A stretch of 16,611 bases of DNA from Actinomycetales bacterium (GTDB lineage Bacteria > Actinomycetota > Actinomycetes > Actinomycetales > Dermatophilaceae): NCBI GenBank assembly GCA_016710385.1, contig JADJVX010000013.1:1-16611 (forward strand), in the 5' to 3' direction. The notes below the pieces were generated by a model. The model worked only from the letters and a program-made list of their open reading frames with translations. It was not told where the DNA came from and did not search any database. Shown here piece by piece: positions 1-8,223 of this stretch. Position 1 is the first letter of the stretch, and every line of letters starts with the position of its first letter. The position numbers were made by a program, and so were the translations under genes.

Positions 1-383
1 TGCCGATCACCGTGCACGCCGTGCACCTTGTCGACGAGCGCCTGCAGCCGCGGCATCTCCTCCCAGAGATAGGCGTGGTGGGTGTCGACGATGTCATGGG
101 CGAAGCTCGACAGCTTGCGGGCGGCGCTGTCACCCGAAGGACCGCCCGCCGCCGGCGCCGGGTCAGCCGAGCTGGCCGGGGCACCCGGCAGGTCGAGGGA
201 GCGCAGCAGGTCCTCGACGTCGAGTTCGGCATCGCGAGCCGCCTCGGCCACGGTGCGATGACCGTTGCAGCAGTGGTCGATTCCGGCGCGGTCGAGGATC
301 GCGGCTCGGCGCCCGTCCGCGACGACGAGGTCACCCAGTGTCGCGGTGGGGGTGAGCGCAGTGGATTCACGCGAGGCGGTCAT
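1..383 (-). CDS. Iron-sulfur cluster repair di-iron protein (Ric/ScdA/YtfE family), N-terminal part, runs off the left edge
   Basis: Reading leftward from ATG at 383, 127 codons are open to the window edge. Residues about 15-64 match the DUF542 (ScdA_N) domain, with the hallmark double cysteine at 38-39 in the motif DHCCNGHRTV. A Pro/Ala/Gly-rich linker (about 66-88) follows, and then the beginning of a hemerythrin-like domain with histidines at 96, 102 and 103 (FAHDIVDTHHAYLWEEMPRL). Proteins of this family repair iron-sulfur clusters damaged by nitric oxide or oxidants through a di-iron site in the cytoplasm. AGGAG sits 5-6 nt upstream of the ATG, which supports this start. A dyad and a candidate promoter lie directly upstream (410-441). 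The C-terminal hemerythrin histidines are outside the window, so completeness cannot be judged. Confidence 0.85.
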   Translation of the reverse strand, partial: MTASRESTALTPTATLGDLVVADGRRAAILDRAGIDHCCNGHRTVAEAARDAELDVEDLLRSLDLPGAPASSADPAPAAGGPSGDSAARKLSSFAHDIVDTHHAYLWEEMPRLQALVDKVHGVHGDR

Positions 384-409
384 GTCTCTCCTGGGGCAGG
401 ATCGCGCAC

Positions 410-441
410 TACACTTTATATGCCATAGTGTAACAAATCAA
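410..441 (-). promoter_or_regulatory. Candidate promoter with overlapping dyad upstream of the Fe-S repair gene
   Basis: On the minus strand a TTGATT (436-441) and a TATAAA (415-420) are 15 bp apart, a somewhat short sigma-70-type spacing. A perfect 6-bp inverted repeat, TACACT (410-415) and AGTGTA (427-432), with an 11-nt centre overlaps the -10 box, about 27 nt before the start codon. This AT-rich patch stands out in very GC-rich surroundings. Genes of this family are commonly repressed by NO-sensing regulators such as NsrR; assigning this dyad to such a regulator is inference. Confidence 0.45.
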
Positions 442-446
442 GCAGG

Positions 447-2125
447 TCACGATCCCGCGGCGGCCACCCGCCCACCCGTGCCAGTCGACGTCGACGGGCT
501 GGCCTTGATCGACGCCAGGTTGGGCACCGACGGGTGGGCCCGCCCCATCGGCCCGGCGACCATCGCGGTGAAGAGGTTGTCGGTCACCTTCCGAGCGAAG
601 GCAATCCCGGCCTCATTGACCGCACTGCCCCCACCGCCTTGGTCCACTGAATCGTCCCCACCGAGAAGACGCCCGCTCCAGAGTCGGCCGAGTAGTAGAC
701 CGCGTCGAGTCGAGGCCTTCGACTCCGCACGAGATCGCCGAATGCGCGACGACTTGCAGCGAATTCGGCGTCCCGGCAATGGGATAGGCGCGGTCGGACT
801 CCACCACCCCGACCAACCCCGGGAAGGAGGTGCCGCGGCTGCCCGCAGTGCCGGCATACAGGAAGAAGTCCGGGGTGTAGACCGTGAACGGACCCGACGC
901 GGGGTAGCACTCGTAGAGCACCCCCGAGCAGCGAGTTCTCGGGGACGGGCACCGGGGCTTCGCGCCACTTGGCTGTCGTCGTGGCCCCCCGCACGGGATC
1001 CTGCGCGGAGCGGTCGCGGTAGCCCACGACAAGGCGTCCGTTGCGCTCGAAGCGGATGCGCCAGAACATCGCGTTGCCACCGAGGAAGGCGAGGTTGCTG
1101 CCCGCGTCGCGCGCCGCCTCGACAGCACGGCGCATCGGCACGCTCCAGTACTCGTCGTGTCCCACAGACACGACGCCGAGGGGCCCGTTGAGCGCGCCGT
1201 TCTCAAGATCTGCCGACGTGACATAGCCGACCGGAAGGCCAGCTTTCCCCGCACGCAATACGTACGGGAGAGCATCGAGGAGGAAGTGCGACGCATTGTC
1301 GGAGTTGGGGCGGTCCAGGCTCACCACGTTGGGCGGCGGCTGGCCACCCTTGCCCTCGTAGAGCGAGCCGGCGCCCCAGGTGTTGTATGCCTCCCAGGTC
1401 GCGGTCGGGTTGACGATGACTAGCGCGCCGGCGACGCTGCCGGCACGGATGGTCATCGGGACATAGCGACCCTTGCCACCGGCCTGCAGGACCAGCAGAT
1501 AGCTGCCGGCCGGCCAGTCGGCTGCAGGCACGGTGAGCAACGGCGCCCACCTGCCCGAGACCACCTTCGCCCCGCCGACCGTCTCGACGGTCGGCGGCGG
1601 CTGGGTCGGGGCGGCCAGCGGGTCGGACGCCCACACGCGGCGGGCTCCGGCACCGGCATACCAGCCCATCCGGTATGCCGTGACCGTCACCTTCCCCAGC
1701 GTGGAGCGCACCATGAGCCGGAAGGTCTCACCCGCCACGACGCTGGCCTGGTCGGTATAGCCGCTCAACCGTCGATGGACGCGACCGTGGCCACCCGCCA
1801 GGAGCCGTCGCCCGGCTGGGCGTTCTCCGCCGCGATGGCCGCCGCGAGCGCGGACGCATGGGCGCTCGGGTCGGTGGACGCGGAGCGCCAGGGACTGCCG
1901 CTGGCTGTCCCGTCGTTGCCGGTCGATGCGGTGGGGCCCGGTGATCCGGTGGAACTCGCGCAGCGGTGGAGGGGGTTGCCGACGAGGGCCGCGGACCGAC
2001 TGAAACAGTGTCGCCGGCAGGGCCGGTCGTGCACGCGGCGACGGTGAGTGCCGTCGCGACGAGGATGAGGGTGAGTGTCCGCCCGCGCCGACGAGCCGGA
2101 CCCCCTGACGTGCTGGAAACGGCAT
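447..2125 (-). pseudogene. Lipoprotein with N,N-dimethylformamidase beta-subunit-like C-terminal domain, interrupted by about six frameshifts
   Basis: ATG at 2125 has GGGAGG 8 nt upstream. After a shift near 2101-2105 the frame gives an Arg-rich n-region, the hydrophobic stretch LTLILVATALTV and the lipobox VAAC, so a secreted lipoprotein is expected. A Ser/Thr/Pro linker follows. The domain body (about 1765-640) carries motifs I associate with the dimethylformamidase large-subunit-like family: NPTATWEAYNTWG, SVGHDEYWSVPMRRAVE, GSNLAFLGGNAMFWRIRFE and VFSVGTIQWTKA. The coherent protein must be pieced from three frames, with joins near 2103, 1960-1985, 1767, 921-925, 700-712 and 628-632, and a stop at 447-449. 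At least three joins lie at runs of five C on the plus strand. Enzymes of the family hydrolyse formamides, but the substrate here is unknown. It is divergent from the penicillin-binding protein gene. It may be a real pseudogene or sequence error. Confidence 0.75.
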
Positions 2126-2240
2126 ACCGGAAGCCTCCCACCGTCGGGGCAATTCGGTGGGAATCTGTGACTCGACCGCAGAGCGACTTGGGCTTGTCGG
2201 TGCCCTGGGTGAGACTGGGACCCGAACCGGAAGGACCCGA

Positions 2241-4346
2241 ATGCCTCATCGACCTGGGCCGCGCCCCATTGCGCGCCACACTGCACGGCGCCCGTTGCGC
2301 ACCGTCCGTGCGGCGGTCGCGGGCATCGTCGCGCTCGGGCTCGCCCTCACCGGGTGCACCGGCAGCGCCGAGCCGCCGCCGCCAACGCCCGAGTCCACCG
2401 CGGCAGCGCTCGCGGCTGGGCTGACGTCCGGAGACCTGTCCCGTATGCCGTTCGACGGCTCCACCCCGGAAGCCGCCACCGCGGCGCTGGGCACCGTGGT
2501 CGCCGCCATCAAAGACATCTCGCGCACGGTCACCGTGGTCAAGGTCGTGGACAAGACGTCCGCGGGCACCAACGCGGCGCGTACCGTCGCCGCGACGTTG
2601 CAGTGGACCTGGGATGTGTCGCCGACCGATGCCGACTGGAGCTACACCACCGAGGCAAAGCTCGTCCTCAATCCCGACAAGACCTGGCACGTCCAATGGT
2701 CACCGACGATGATCGAACCCAAGCTCGACGCCACCGAACGGTTCACCGTCGAGCGGGTGCAAGGCCGCCGCGGCGAGATCCTCGGCGCCGGCGGTGAAGT
2801 GCTCGCCGGGCAACGCGATGTCTACCAGGTGGGCATCGACAAGGGCCGGGTCTCGGCCGCAGAGGCCTCGACGTCGGCCGCCGCATTGGCGACCCTCATG
2901 GGCATCGACCCCACGGCATACACCCAGACGGTCGCCGCATCGGGGGCCAAGCAGTTCGTCGTAGCGATCACGCTGCGCACCACCGACCCGCGCATCGCCG
3001 GCAAGACCGCTGCGGTGCAAGCGATTCCCGGAGCCGTGGCCATCTCGGGCACCGCGACGCTCGGTCCGACGGCGACTTTCGCACGGGCGATCCTCGGCAC
3101 GGTCGGGCCGGCCACGGCCGAGATCGTGCAGCGCTCGGGGGGCCGCATTTCGGCCACCGACACGGTGGGGCTGTCGGGTCTGCAGCAGCGCTACGACGGC
3201 TATTTGTCCGGGACGCCAGGGCTGAAGATCAAGGCCACCGGCACCACCGGGGGCACCGCTGTGTCGCGCCCGCTCTTCTCCCAGGACCCGATCCCCGGCA
3301 AGCCGCTGTCGATCACGCTCGACTTGCTCGCCCAAGAGGCTGCCGAGGAGTCGCTGGCGGCCTCGTCAGTGCCGGCGACGCTGGTGGCGATCCGGCCCTC
3401 CACCGGGGAGGTGGTCGCCGCGGCCAATAGCCCCACCGCGCAGGGGGCCCTCGCGACGACCGGTCGAGCGGCACCGGGCTCGACCTTCAAGATCGTGTCC
3501 TCCCTCGCCCTGCTGCGCGCCGGGCTGACCCCCGACTCGCCGGTGCAGTGCACCCCGACGACGGTGGTCGACGGGCGCAGCTTCAAGAACTACGACGACT
3601 ACCCCGCCGACCGGATCGGCACCATCTCGCTACGCCACGCCTTGGCCAACTCGTGCAACACCGCCTTCATCTCCCAACACGCCACGGTCGACCAAAACGC
3701 CTTGGCCGACGCGGCGGCGGCGCTCGGATTTGGGGTCGACTTCGACCTTGGCCTGCCGGCCTTCGTCGGCTCGATCCCGCGCACGGCGACGGCCACCGAA
3801 CACGCCGCGTCGTTCATCGGTCAGGCCAAGGTGGAGGCATCCGCGCTGGCCATGGCGACCGTCGTCGCATCGATCGTCAAGGGCTCGGCCGTGGTGCCCC
3901 GGATCGTCGAGCGCACCGCAGACCTGCGCGCCACCGGAGCCTCTTCCGCCAACCCGGCGGCTACGAGCGCGAGCTCGGGCTCGGCTGCCCCCTCGACCGG
4001 GGACTCTGGCGCGGCTGCCCCCTCGCCCTCCGCCCCGGCCTCGGTCGCGCCGACCGCACCCCCGGCTCCGGCCGTGCCCCTCACGGCCGGCGAAGCCGAG
4101 GCATTGCGCTCGATGATGGGCAGTGTCGTGACCGAAGGCAGCGGTCGGGTCCTGGCCGATGTCGGGGTCGGTGGCGCCAAGACGGGCACCGCCGAATACG
4201 GTGCCGACAGCCCCCCGCAGACCCATGCCTGGATGGTCGCCAGCAAGGGCGATCTAGCCGTCGCGGTCTACGTCGAGACCGGCCAGTCCGGTTCGCGCAC
4301 CGCGGCTCCGTTGCTCAAGGCGTTCCTCCAACGCTGGACCGGATGA
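2241..4346 (+). CDS. Penicillin-binding lipoprotein, class B-type D,D-transpeptidase
   Basis: The protein has 701 residues, starting at ATG 2241 with a GGAAGGA box about 5 nt upstream. A lipoprotein signal (Arg-rich n-region, hydrophobic AGIVALGLAL, lipobox LTGC with Cys39) anchors it to the outer face of the membrane. An NTF2-like MecA_N-type domain (about 45-165) and a PBP dimerisation region (about 170-340) precede the transpeptidase domain. The catalytic motifs are present: STFK (Ser414, Lys417), SCN (471-473) and KTGTAE (647-652). The protein should cross-link peptidoglycan. A roughly 48-residue Ala/Ser/Pro linker (566-613) is inserted in the transpeptidase domain between SxN and KTG. 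The coding frame is intact although it contains several runs of five or six G or C. It is divergent from the dimethylformamidase-like gene. Confidence 0.93.
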   Translation: MPHRPGPRPIARHTARRPLRTVRAAVAGIVALGLALTGCTGSAEPPPPTPESTAAALAAGLTSGDLSRMPFDGSTPEAATAALGTVVAAIKDISRTVTVVKVVDKTSAGTNAARTVAATLQWTWDVSPTDADWSYTTEAKLVLNPDKTWHVQWSPTMIEPKLDATERFTVERVQGRRGEILGAGGEVLAGQRDVYQVGIDKGRVSAAEASTSAAALATLMGIDPTAYTQTVAASGAKQFVVAITLRTTDPRIAGKTAAVQAIPGAVAISGTATLGPTATFARAILGTVGPATAEIVQRSGGRISATDTVGLSGLQQRYDGYLSGTPGLKIKATGTTGGTAVSRPLFSQDPIPGKPLSITLDLLAQEAAEESLAASSVPATLVAIRPSTGEVVAAANSPTAQGALATTGRAAPGSTFKIVSSLALLRAGLTPDSPVQCTPTTVVDGRSFKNYDDYPADRIGTISLRHALANSCNTAFISQHATVDQNALADAAAALGFGVDFDLGLPAFVGSIPRTATATEHAASFIGQAKVEASALAMATVVASIVKGSAVVPRIVERTADLRATGASSANPAATSASSGSAAPSTGDSGAAAPSPSAPASVAPTAPPAPAVPLTAGEAEALRSMMGSVVTEGSGRVLADVGVGGAKTGTAEYGADSPPQTHAWMVASKGDLAVAVYVETGQSGSRTAAPLLKAFLQRWTG

Positions 4347-4492
4347 CCGGTCGCAGCGCAGTGGGAAACGGCATACCGAAGTGCCGTGGACACGGCTTGC
4401 GATTGTCGCCGGATTGGAGTCGGATGGACCCAGCACAACACACAGTCGCGGCCGCGCCGTCGGCGGGGTCGCCACATCTAGGAGGCATCACG

Positions 4493-4897
4493 ATGTCCGA
4501 CACGCAGCAGGCCGAGGTGGTCGAGGGACAGGCAGACACCGTCGAGGTGACGGCCCTCCTGACCCACGACATCAACCACGTCTGGCACGTGCTGACCACC
4601 AACGACGGCGCTGCGGCGTTCCTCGGCGAGGGTGCCACCCTCGGCAGCAAGGGCGAGCACTGGCGCGCAGCCGACGGCAGCCACGGGGTGTGGCGCAGCT
4701 ACCACCCGATGGAGCAAGTGCGCGTGTCCTGGCATGCCTCCGAAGACGCGCCGCGCTCGATCGTCGACCTGCACCTCGCGCCGGCCGGCGAGCAGACCTC
4801 GGTCACCGTGCGGCACGAGCCCGTCGACGACTCGGCCGGGATGAGCGCCCGCTGGCGCGCCGCGCTCGACCGCATCGACGCCCTCGCCGGAGACTGA
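4493..4897 (+). CDS. SRPBCC (START-like/AHSA1-type) domain protein
   Basis: This 134-residue cytoplasmic protein has no signal peptide or membrane segment. ATG 4493 is preceded by AGGAGG with a 7-nt gap, a very good ribosome site. The pattern fits an AHSA1/polyketide-cyclase-type SRPBCC fold: an N-terminal strand and helix (VEVTALLTHDINHVWHVLT), a central strand with a GxxW..DGSHGVWRSY element, then VRVSWH and VDLHLAP strands, and a C-terminal helix (about 117-132). Such domains form a hydrophobic ligand cavity, but nothing in the sequence shows the ligand. The gene lies 146 nt after the penicillin-binding protein gene and ends before a strong hairpin at 4935-4974. A CGGCATACC element sits in the gap before it. 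Confidence 0.82.
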   Translation: MSDTQQAEVVEGQADTVEVTALLTHDINHVWHVLTTNDGAAAFLGEGATLGSKGEHWRAADGSHGVWRSYHPMEQVRVSWHASEDAPRSIVDLHLAPAGEQTSVTVRHEPVDDSAGMSARWRAALDRIDALAGD

Positions 4898-4934
4898 CCT
4901 GGCGCGCTCGATGCGCTGATCCCGTCTTGTTCGT

Positions 4935-4974
4935 GGCCCCGCACCGCCCGCCCAACCCGGCGGGGTGCGGGGCC
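4935..4974 (+). terminator. Terminator-like hairpin after the SRPBCC gene
   Basis: A perfect 11-bp stem (GGCCCCGCACC at 4935-4945, GGTGCGGGGCC at 4964-4974) encloses an 18-nt GC-rich loop that can pair further. It begins 38 nt after the stop codon. No T-tract follows, as is common for actinobacterial hairpins. Confidence 0.65.
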
Positions 4975-5101
4975 GCGGCGTCTGTGTGGCGCGATGCTCG
5001 ATCAGCCGTCACCCGCCGTTCGCCTGCCGGTCACCCCTAGAGTTGCCGCCGTACCCGCTCGCCGCCTGCCCGGCGAGGGCTCGACGCGAAGGAGACCGCT
5101 C

Positions 5102-7058
5102 GTGACGACCCCGACGCCACTGCCCTCGGCCAACCAGCCCCTCACTCCGGCCAACGCCGAGCCCAGCCGCGGCTCCGCCCTCGCGCGGTGGCTGCCGATC
5201 GTGGCGTGGCTACCGGCATACCAGCGCGGTTGGCTCAAGGACGATGTCGTCGCGGGGCTGGGACTGACCGCCCTACTGGTCCCGCAGGGCATGGCCTACG
5301 CGCAGCTGGCCGGGCTGCCGCCGATCACCGGGCTCTACACGTCGATCATGTGCCTGGTCGCGTATGCCGTGTTCGGCCCCTCCCGGGTGCTCGTCCTTGG
5401 CCCCGACTCGTCGCTCGGACCGATGATCGCCGCGTCGATCCTGCCGCTGGTCGCCTCGGGCGGGGACCCCGGCAAGGCCGTGCTGCTGGCGTCGGTGCAG
5501 TCCGTGCTCGTCGGGGTCTTCATGGTCGGCGCAGGCGTGGCCAAGCTCGGCTTCGTCGCCGACCTGCTGTCCAAGCCGACCATGGTGGGCTACATGAACG
5601 GCCTGGCCCTGACCATCCTCGTCGGGCAGGTGCGCAAGCTGGCCGGGTTCTCGATCGAGGCTGACGGGCTGCTCGCCGAGATCGCCGCGACCTGGGACAA
5701 GATCGTCGCCGGCAAGACCAACCTCTGGGCGCTCGGGATCGGCCTCGGCGCGCTTGTGCTCATCAAGCTGCTGCAGAAGGTGCTGCCCAAACTCCCGGCC
5801 GTGCTCGTCGCCGTCATCGCCGGCATCCTCGCCTCGACCTGGCTGGACTTGCCCGCCAAGGGCGTCAAGGTCGTCGGTGAGTTGCCGCAAGGGTTCCCGC
5901 CGCTCACCCTGCCGATCGTGTCGGTCGGCGAGATCGGCCTGCTCGTCGCGGGCGCGCTCGGCATCACCCTGGTGGCCCTCGCCGACACGATCTCGACGGC
6001 CACGGCATACGCGCGACGCACCGGGCAGCCGGTCGACGGCAACCAGGAGATGGTCGGGATCGGCGCAGCCAACGTGCTCGCCGGGTTCTTCCAGGGCTTC
6101 GCGGTGTCGACAAGCGGCTCGCGCACCGCGGTCGCCTTCAAGGCCGGCGCGCGCAGCCAGATCACCGGTCTGGTCGGCGCGGTCGCGATCCTCGTCCTGC
6201 TCGTCGTGGCCCCCAACCTGCTAGCCGCCCTGCCAATCCCCGTGCTCGGGGCCATCGTCGTCGTCGCGGCGTTCTCACTCGCCGAGATCCCCGCGACCCG
6301 GCGACTGTGGAGCCAGCGCCGGATGGAGTTCTGGCTGTCCATCGCCGCGACCCTTGCGGTCGCCGTGCTCGGCGTGCTGCCCGGCATCGGCGTCGCCGTC
6401 GCCCTGTCGATCCTCAATGTCTTCCGGCGCTCGTGGTGGCCCTATCAGGCGGTGCTCGGCCGCGAGAAGGGCACCAACCCGGGCTACTTCGACCTGGCCG
6501 AAAACCCGCGCGCCGGCTCGATGCCCGGGCTGACGATCTTCCGCTTCGACGCACCGATCTTCTTCGCCAACGCCCGCACCTTCGCCGACCAGGTGTTGCG
6601 GCTGGCCGACGCCGACCCGCGGCCGGAACTGGATCCTCGTCGCCGCCGAACCGATCTCCGACATCGACACCACCGCCGCCGACATGCTCGAGGAGTTGGC
6701 CGGCGATCTGCAGACCCGCGGGGTGCGGCTGGCCTTCGCCGAGCTCAAAGAGCCGGTGCGGGCCAAGATCGACGGTTACGGGATGCACCACGTGCTGGAG
6801 CAATTCCACTACTTCACGACGCTCAACAAGGCCGGCAAGGCCTACCAGGAGCAGTACGGCACGCTCTGGCCCGGAGAGGAGCCGCCAGGCCCTGCGGCTG
6901 CCCCAGCACCCACCCCTGCGGCTGCCCCAGCACCCACCCCTGCGGCTGCCCCAGCACCCACCCCTGCGGCTGCCTCGGCACCCACGCCGGCGGCTGCCTC
7001 GGCACCCACGCCGGCACCCGCCTCCGCCTCCGCTGCGAACGACAAGCCCGAGCGCTGA
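5102..7058 (+). CDS. SulP-family anion transporter with C-terminal STAS domain (one frameshift)
   Basis: The start is GTG 5102, with AAGGAG 7 nt upstream. Residues about 48-445 form the multi-span SulP membrane core, opening with the conserved block VPQGMAYAQLAGLPPITGLYTS. A STAS domain follows (about 458-590). SulP proteins carry sulfate, bicarbonate or other anions, and the substrate cannot be read from sequence. The frame breaks between 6615 and 6630: upstream it reads ...RLADADPRPEL, and one base-phase later WILVAAEPISDIDTTAADML resumes the STAS domain. As written, the unshifted frame runs on to 7072 with unrelated residues. The STAS end carries a tail of five 8-residue Pro/Ala/Thr repeats (6891-7010). 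The next gene, a MOSC protein, starts 1 nt after the stop, so the two are probably co-transcribed. A TAGAGT at 5038-5043 could be a -10 box. Confidence 0.88.
6891..7010 (+). repeat. Five 24-bp direct repeats coding the Pro/Ala tail of the SulP protein
   Basis: Three identical 24-bp units (6891-6914, 6915-6938, 6939-6962) are followed by two diverged ones (6963-6986, 6987-7010). Each codes eight residues, P-A-A-A-P-(A)-P-T type. Because the unit is a multiple of three, copy-number change would keep the frame. Confidence 0.9.
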
Positions 7059-7059
7059 C

Positions 7060-7722
7060 ATGGCCCACCTGAAATCCGTCAACGTGGGACGCTCCGGTCC
7101 CAACCCGGCCGGCGGCGCGCGGCCCTCCGGAATGCTCAAGACGCCCACCCCGGACCCCGTCCTGCTGCGCGACCCCGGAGCCAAGCGCGGCGGCGAGGGC
7201 AGCGGGGTGGTCGGCGATTTCGTCGGCGACCGGCGCCACCACGGCGGCAGCTACCAAGCCGTGTATGCCGTGGCGCGCGAAGAGCTCGACCACTGGGCCG
7301 CCGAGATCGGCCGGTCACTGCCTGACGGCGCCTTCGGGGAGAACCTCACCACCGTGGGCCTCGACGTCGACGACGCCCGGCTCGGTGAGATCTGGCGCGT
7401 CGGTCCCGTGGTCCGGCTGCGCGTGACCGGCCCGCGGGTGCCCTGCTCGACCTTCGCCAGCGCGATGGGCGAGCGGCGGTGGGTCAAGAGGTTCACCGCC
7501 CGAGGTCGCACGGGTGCCTACTTGAGCGTGCTCACCCCGGGCGAGGTGCACGCGGGCGACGAGATCGTCATCGAGCACCGCCCGACCCATGGCGTGACGG
7601 TGCCAATGTCCTTCCGCGCGTGGACGACCGAACGGCATACCCTGCCTGACCTGCTCGCGGCGGGTGCGGACTTGTCCCCGGAGTTCGTCGAGAAGATCCG
7701 GGACTACCAGGCCGGACGCTGA
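7060..7722 (+). CDS. MOSC domain-containing protein (YiiM-like)
   Basis: This 220-residue protein begins at ATG 7060, 1 nt after the SulP stop, which implies translational coupling. The MOSC core shows GDRRHHGGSYQAVYAVA, then DGAFGENLTTVGLD, which is characteristic of the YiiM branch, and GPRVPCSTF, whose Cys129 is the conserved MOSC cysteine. The C-terminal part resembles the extra region that follows MOSC in YiiM-like proteins. MOSC domains bind the molybdenum cofactor or related sulfur carriers and take part in molybdoenzyme-linked reactions. The actual substrate of this protein is not evident. Pairing with an oxyanion transporter suggests a link to sulfate or molybdate use, which is inference. 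A terminator-like hairpin follows at 7755. Confidence 0.88.
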   Translation: MAHLKSVNVGRSGPNPAGGARPSGMLKTPTPDPVLLRDPGAKRGGEGSGVVGDFVGDRRHHGGSYQAVYAVAREELDHWAAEIGRSLPDGAFGENLTTVGLDVDDARLGEIWRVGPVVRLRVTGPRVPCSTFASAMGERRWVKRFTARGRTGAYLSVLTPGEVHAGDEIVIEHRPTHGVTVPMSFRAWTTERHTLPDLLAAGADLSPEFVEKIRDYQAGR

Positions 7723-7754
7723 CCGCAAACCTCAAGCCGCAACCGGTATGCCGG

Positions 7755-7782
7755 GCGGCCGACCCGCCGGCCGGGTCGCCGC
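7755..7782 (+). terminator. Terminator-like hairpin after the MOSC gene
   Basis: The stem is CGACCC/GGGTCG (7760-7765 with 7773-7778), extended by GCGG/CCGC across a one-base bulge, around a 7-nt loop. It lies about 30 nt past the MOSC stop. There is no T-tract. Confidence 0.4.
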
Positions 7783-7883
7783 GGACGTGAGGCAGGTCAC
7801 TACGCCGGGCTGTCACCCTCGGCCGCCGCGAACCGTCAGTGCGGTGACCCACCCAGCATCACCGCCCTACCAGGAGAAACACC

Positions 7884-8084
7884 ATGCAGCTCAACGTCGG
7901 CAGCACCGACCGGATGATCCGCCTCGTCGTCGCCGTCGTCGCGGCCATCCTCGCGTTCACGGTGGCCAGCGGCGCCCTCAAGACGATCCTGCTCATCGTC
8001 GCGGTGATCATGGCGGTCACGGCCGTCGTGCGCGTGTGCCCGCTCTATATGCCGTTCAAGATCAACACCAACAAGCGCGCCTGA
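7884..8084 (+). CDS. Small DUF2892 (YgaP-like) inner membrane protein
   Basis: This 66-residue protein starts at ATG 7884 behind AGGAGAAACACC, a good ribosome site. The start MQLNVGSTDRMIRLVVAVV and the end VRVCPLYMPFKINT follow the DUF2892 pattern: N-x-G-x-x-D-R at the front, two membrane helices (about 13-30 and 32-49), then a CPLY motif and an I-N-T tail. In other bacteria this module is found alone or fused to rhodanese domains, as in YgaP. No function can be assigned for the stand-alone form. It appears to be monocistronic, bounded by hairpins on both sides. Confidence 0.85.
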   Translation: MQLNVGSTDRMIRLVVAVVAAILAFTVASGALKTILLIVAVIMAVTAVVRVCPLYMPFKINTNKRA

Positions 8085-8091
8085 CCTCGCC

Positions 8092-8110
8092 GGTTGCCCG
8101 CTGGGCAACC
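8092..8110 (+). terminator. Short hairpin after the DUF2892 gene
   Basis: Perfect 8-bp stem GGTTGCCC/GGGCAACC with a 3-nt loop, starting 7 nt after the stop codon. A second, longer hairpin follows at 8150. Confidence 0.5.
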
Positions 8111-8149
8111 CACTCCTGACTGCGTGGCCTCGTGTCACGTGCACGGCCA

Positions 8150-8185
8150 CGACGTGGCCCGGTTCCTGTCGACCGGGCCACGTCG
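8150..8185 (+). terminator. Strong hairpin between the DUF2892 and sigma-factor genes
   Basis: Perfect 14-bp stem (8150-8163 with 8172-8185) and an 8-nt loop, followed by TTGGT. It is the most stable hairpin of this interval and probably insulates the sigma gene from upstream transcription. Confidence 0.65.
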
Positions 8186-8211
8186 TTGGTGTGTGAGGTG
8201 AGCGGACGGCA

Positions 8212-8217
8212 TACCGT
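8212..8217 (+). promoter_or_regulatory. Candidate -10 box (TACCGT) for a leaderless sigma-factor transcript
   Basis: TACCGT fits the actinobacterial TAnnnT pattern and ends 6 nt before GTG 8224, the spacing expected if transcription begins at the start codon. A GGAG lies only 1 nt from the GTG, too close to act as a ribosome site. The box overlaps a CGGCATACC element at 8207-8215. Confidence 0.45.
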
Positions 8218-8223
8218 TGGAGC

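Noticed and set aside
12..428. Plus-strand open frame opposite the Fe-S repair gene
   Set aside because: Its composition is Arg-rich shadow sequence, while the minus strand reads a clear ScdA_N domain.
2105..2105. Phase-variable contingency tract in the lipoprotein signal region
   Set aside because: The run is only five C, and similar breaks recur along the gene; sequence error or decay is simpler.
4337..4352. Terminator at the end of the penicillin-binding protein gene
   Set aside because: GACCGG/CCGGTC is only 6 bp and spans the stop codon; too weak to list as a terminator.
3548..4490. Long plus-strand open frame overlapping the penicillin-binding protein gene and entering the SRPBCC gene
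   Set aside because: The part before 4493 is an Arg/Gly-rich shadow of the transpeptidase frame; the ribosome site at 4480-4485 fixes the SRPBCC start.
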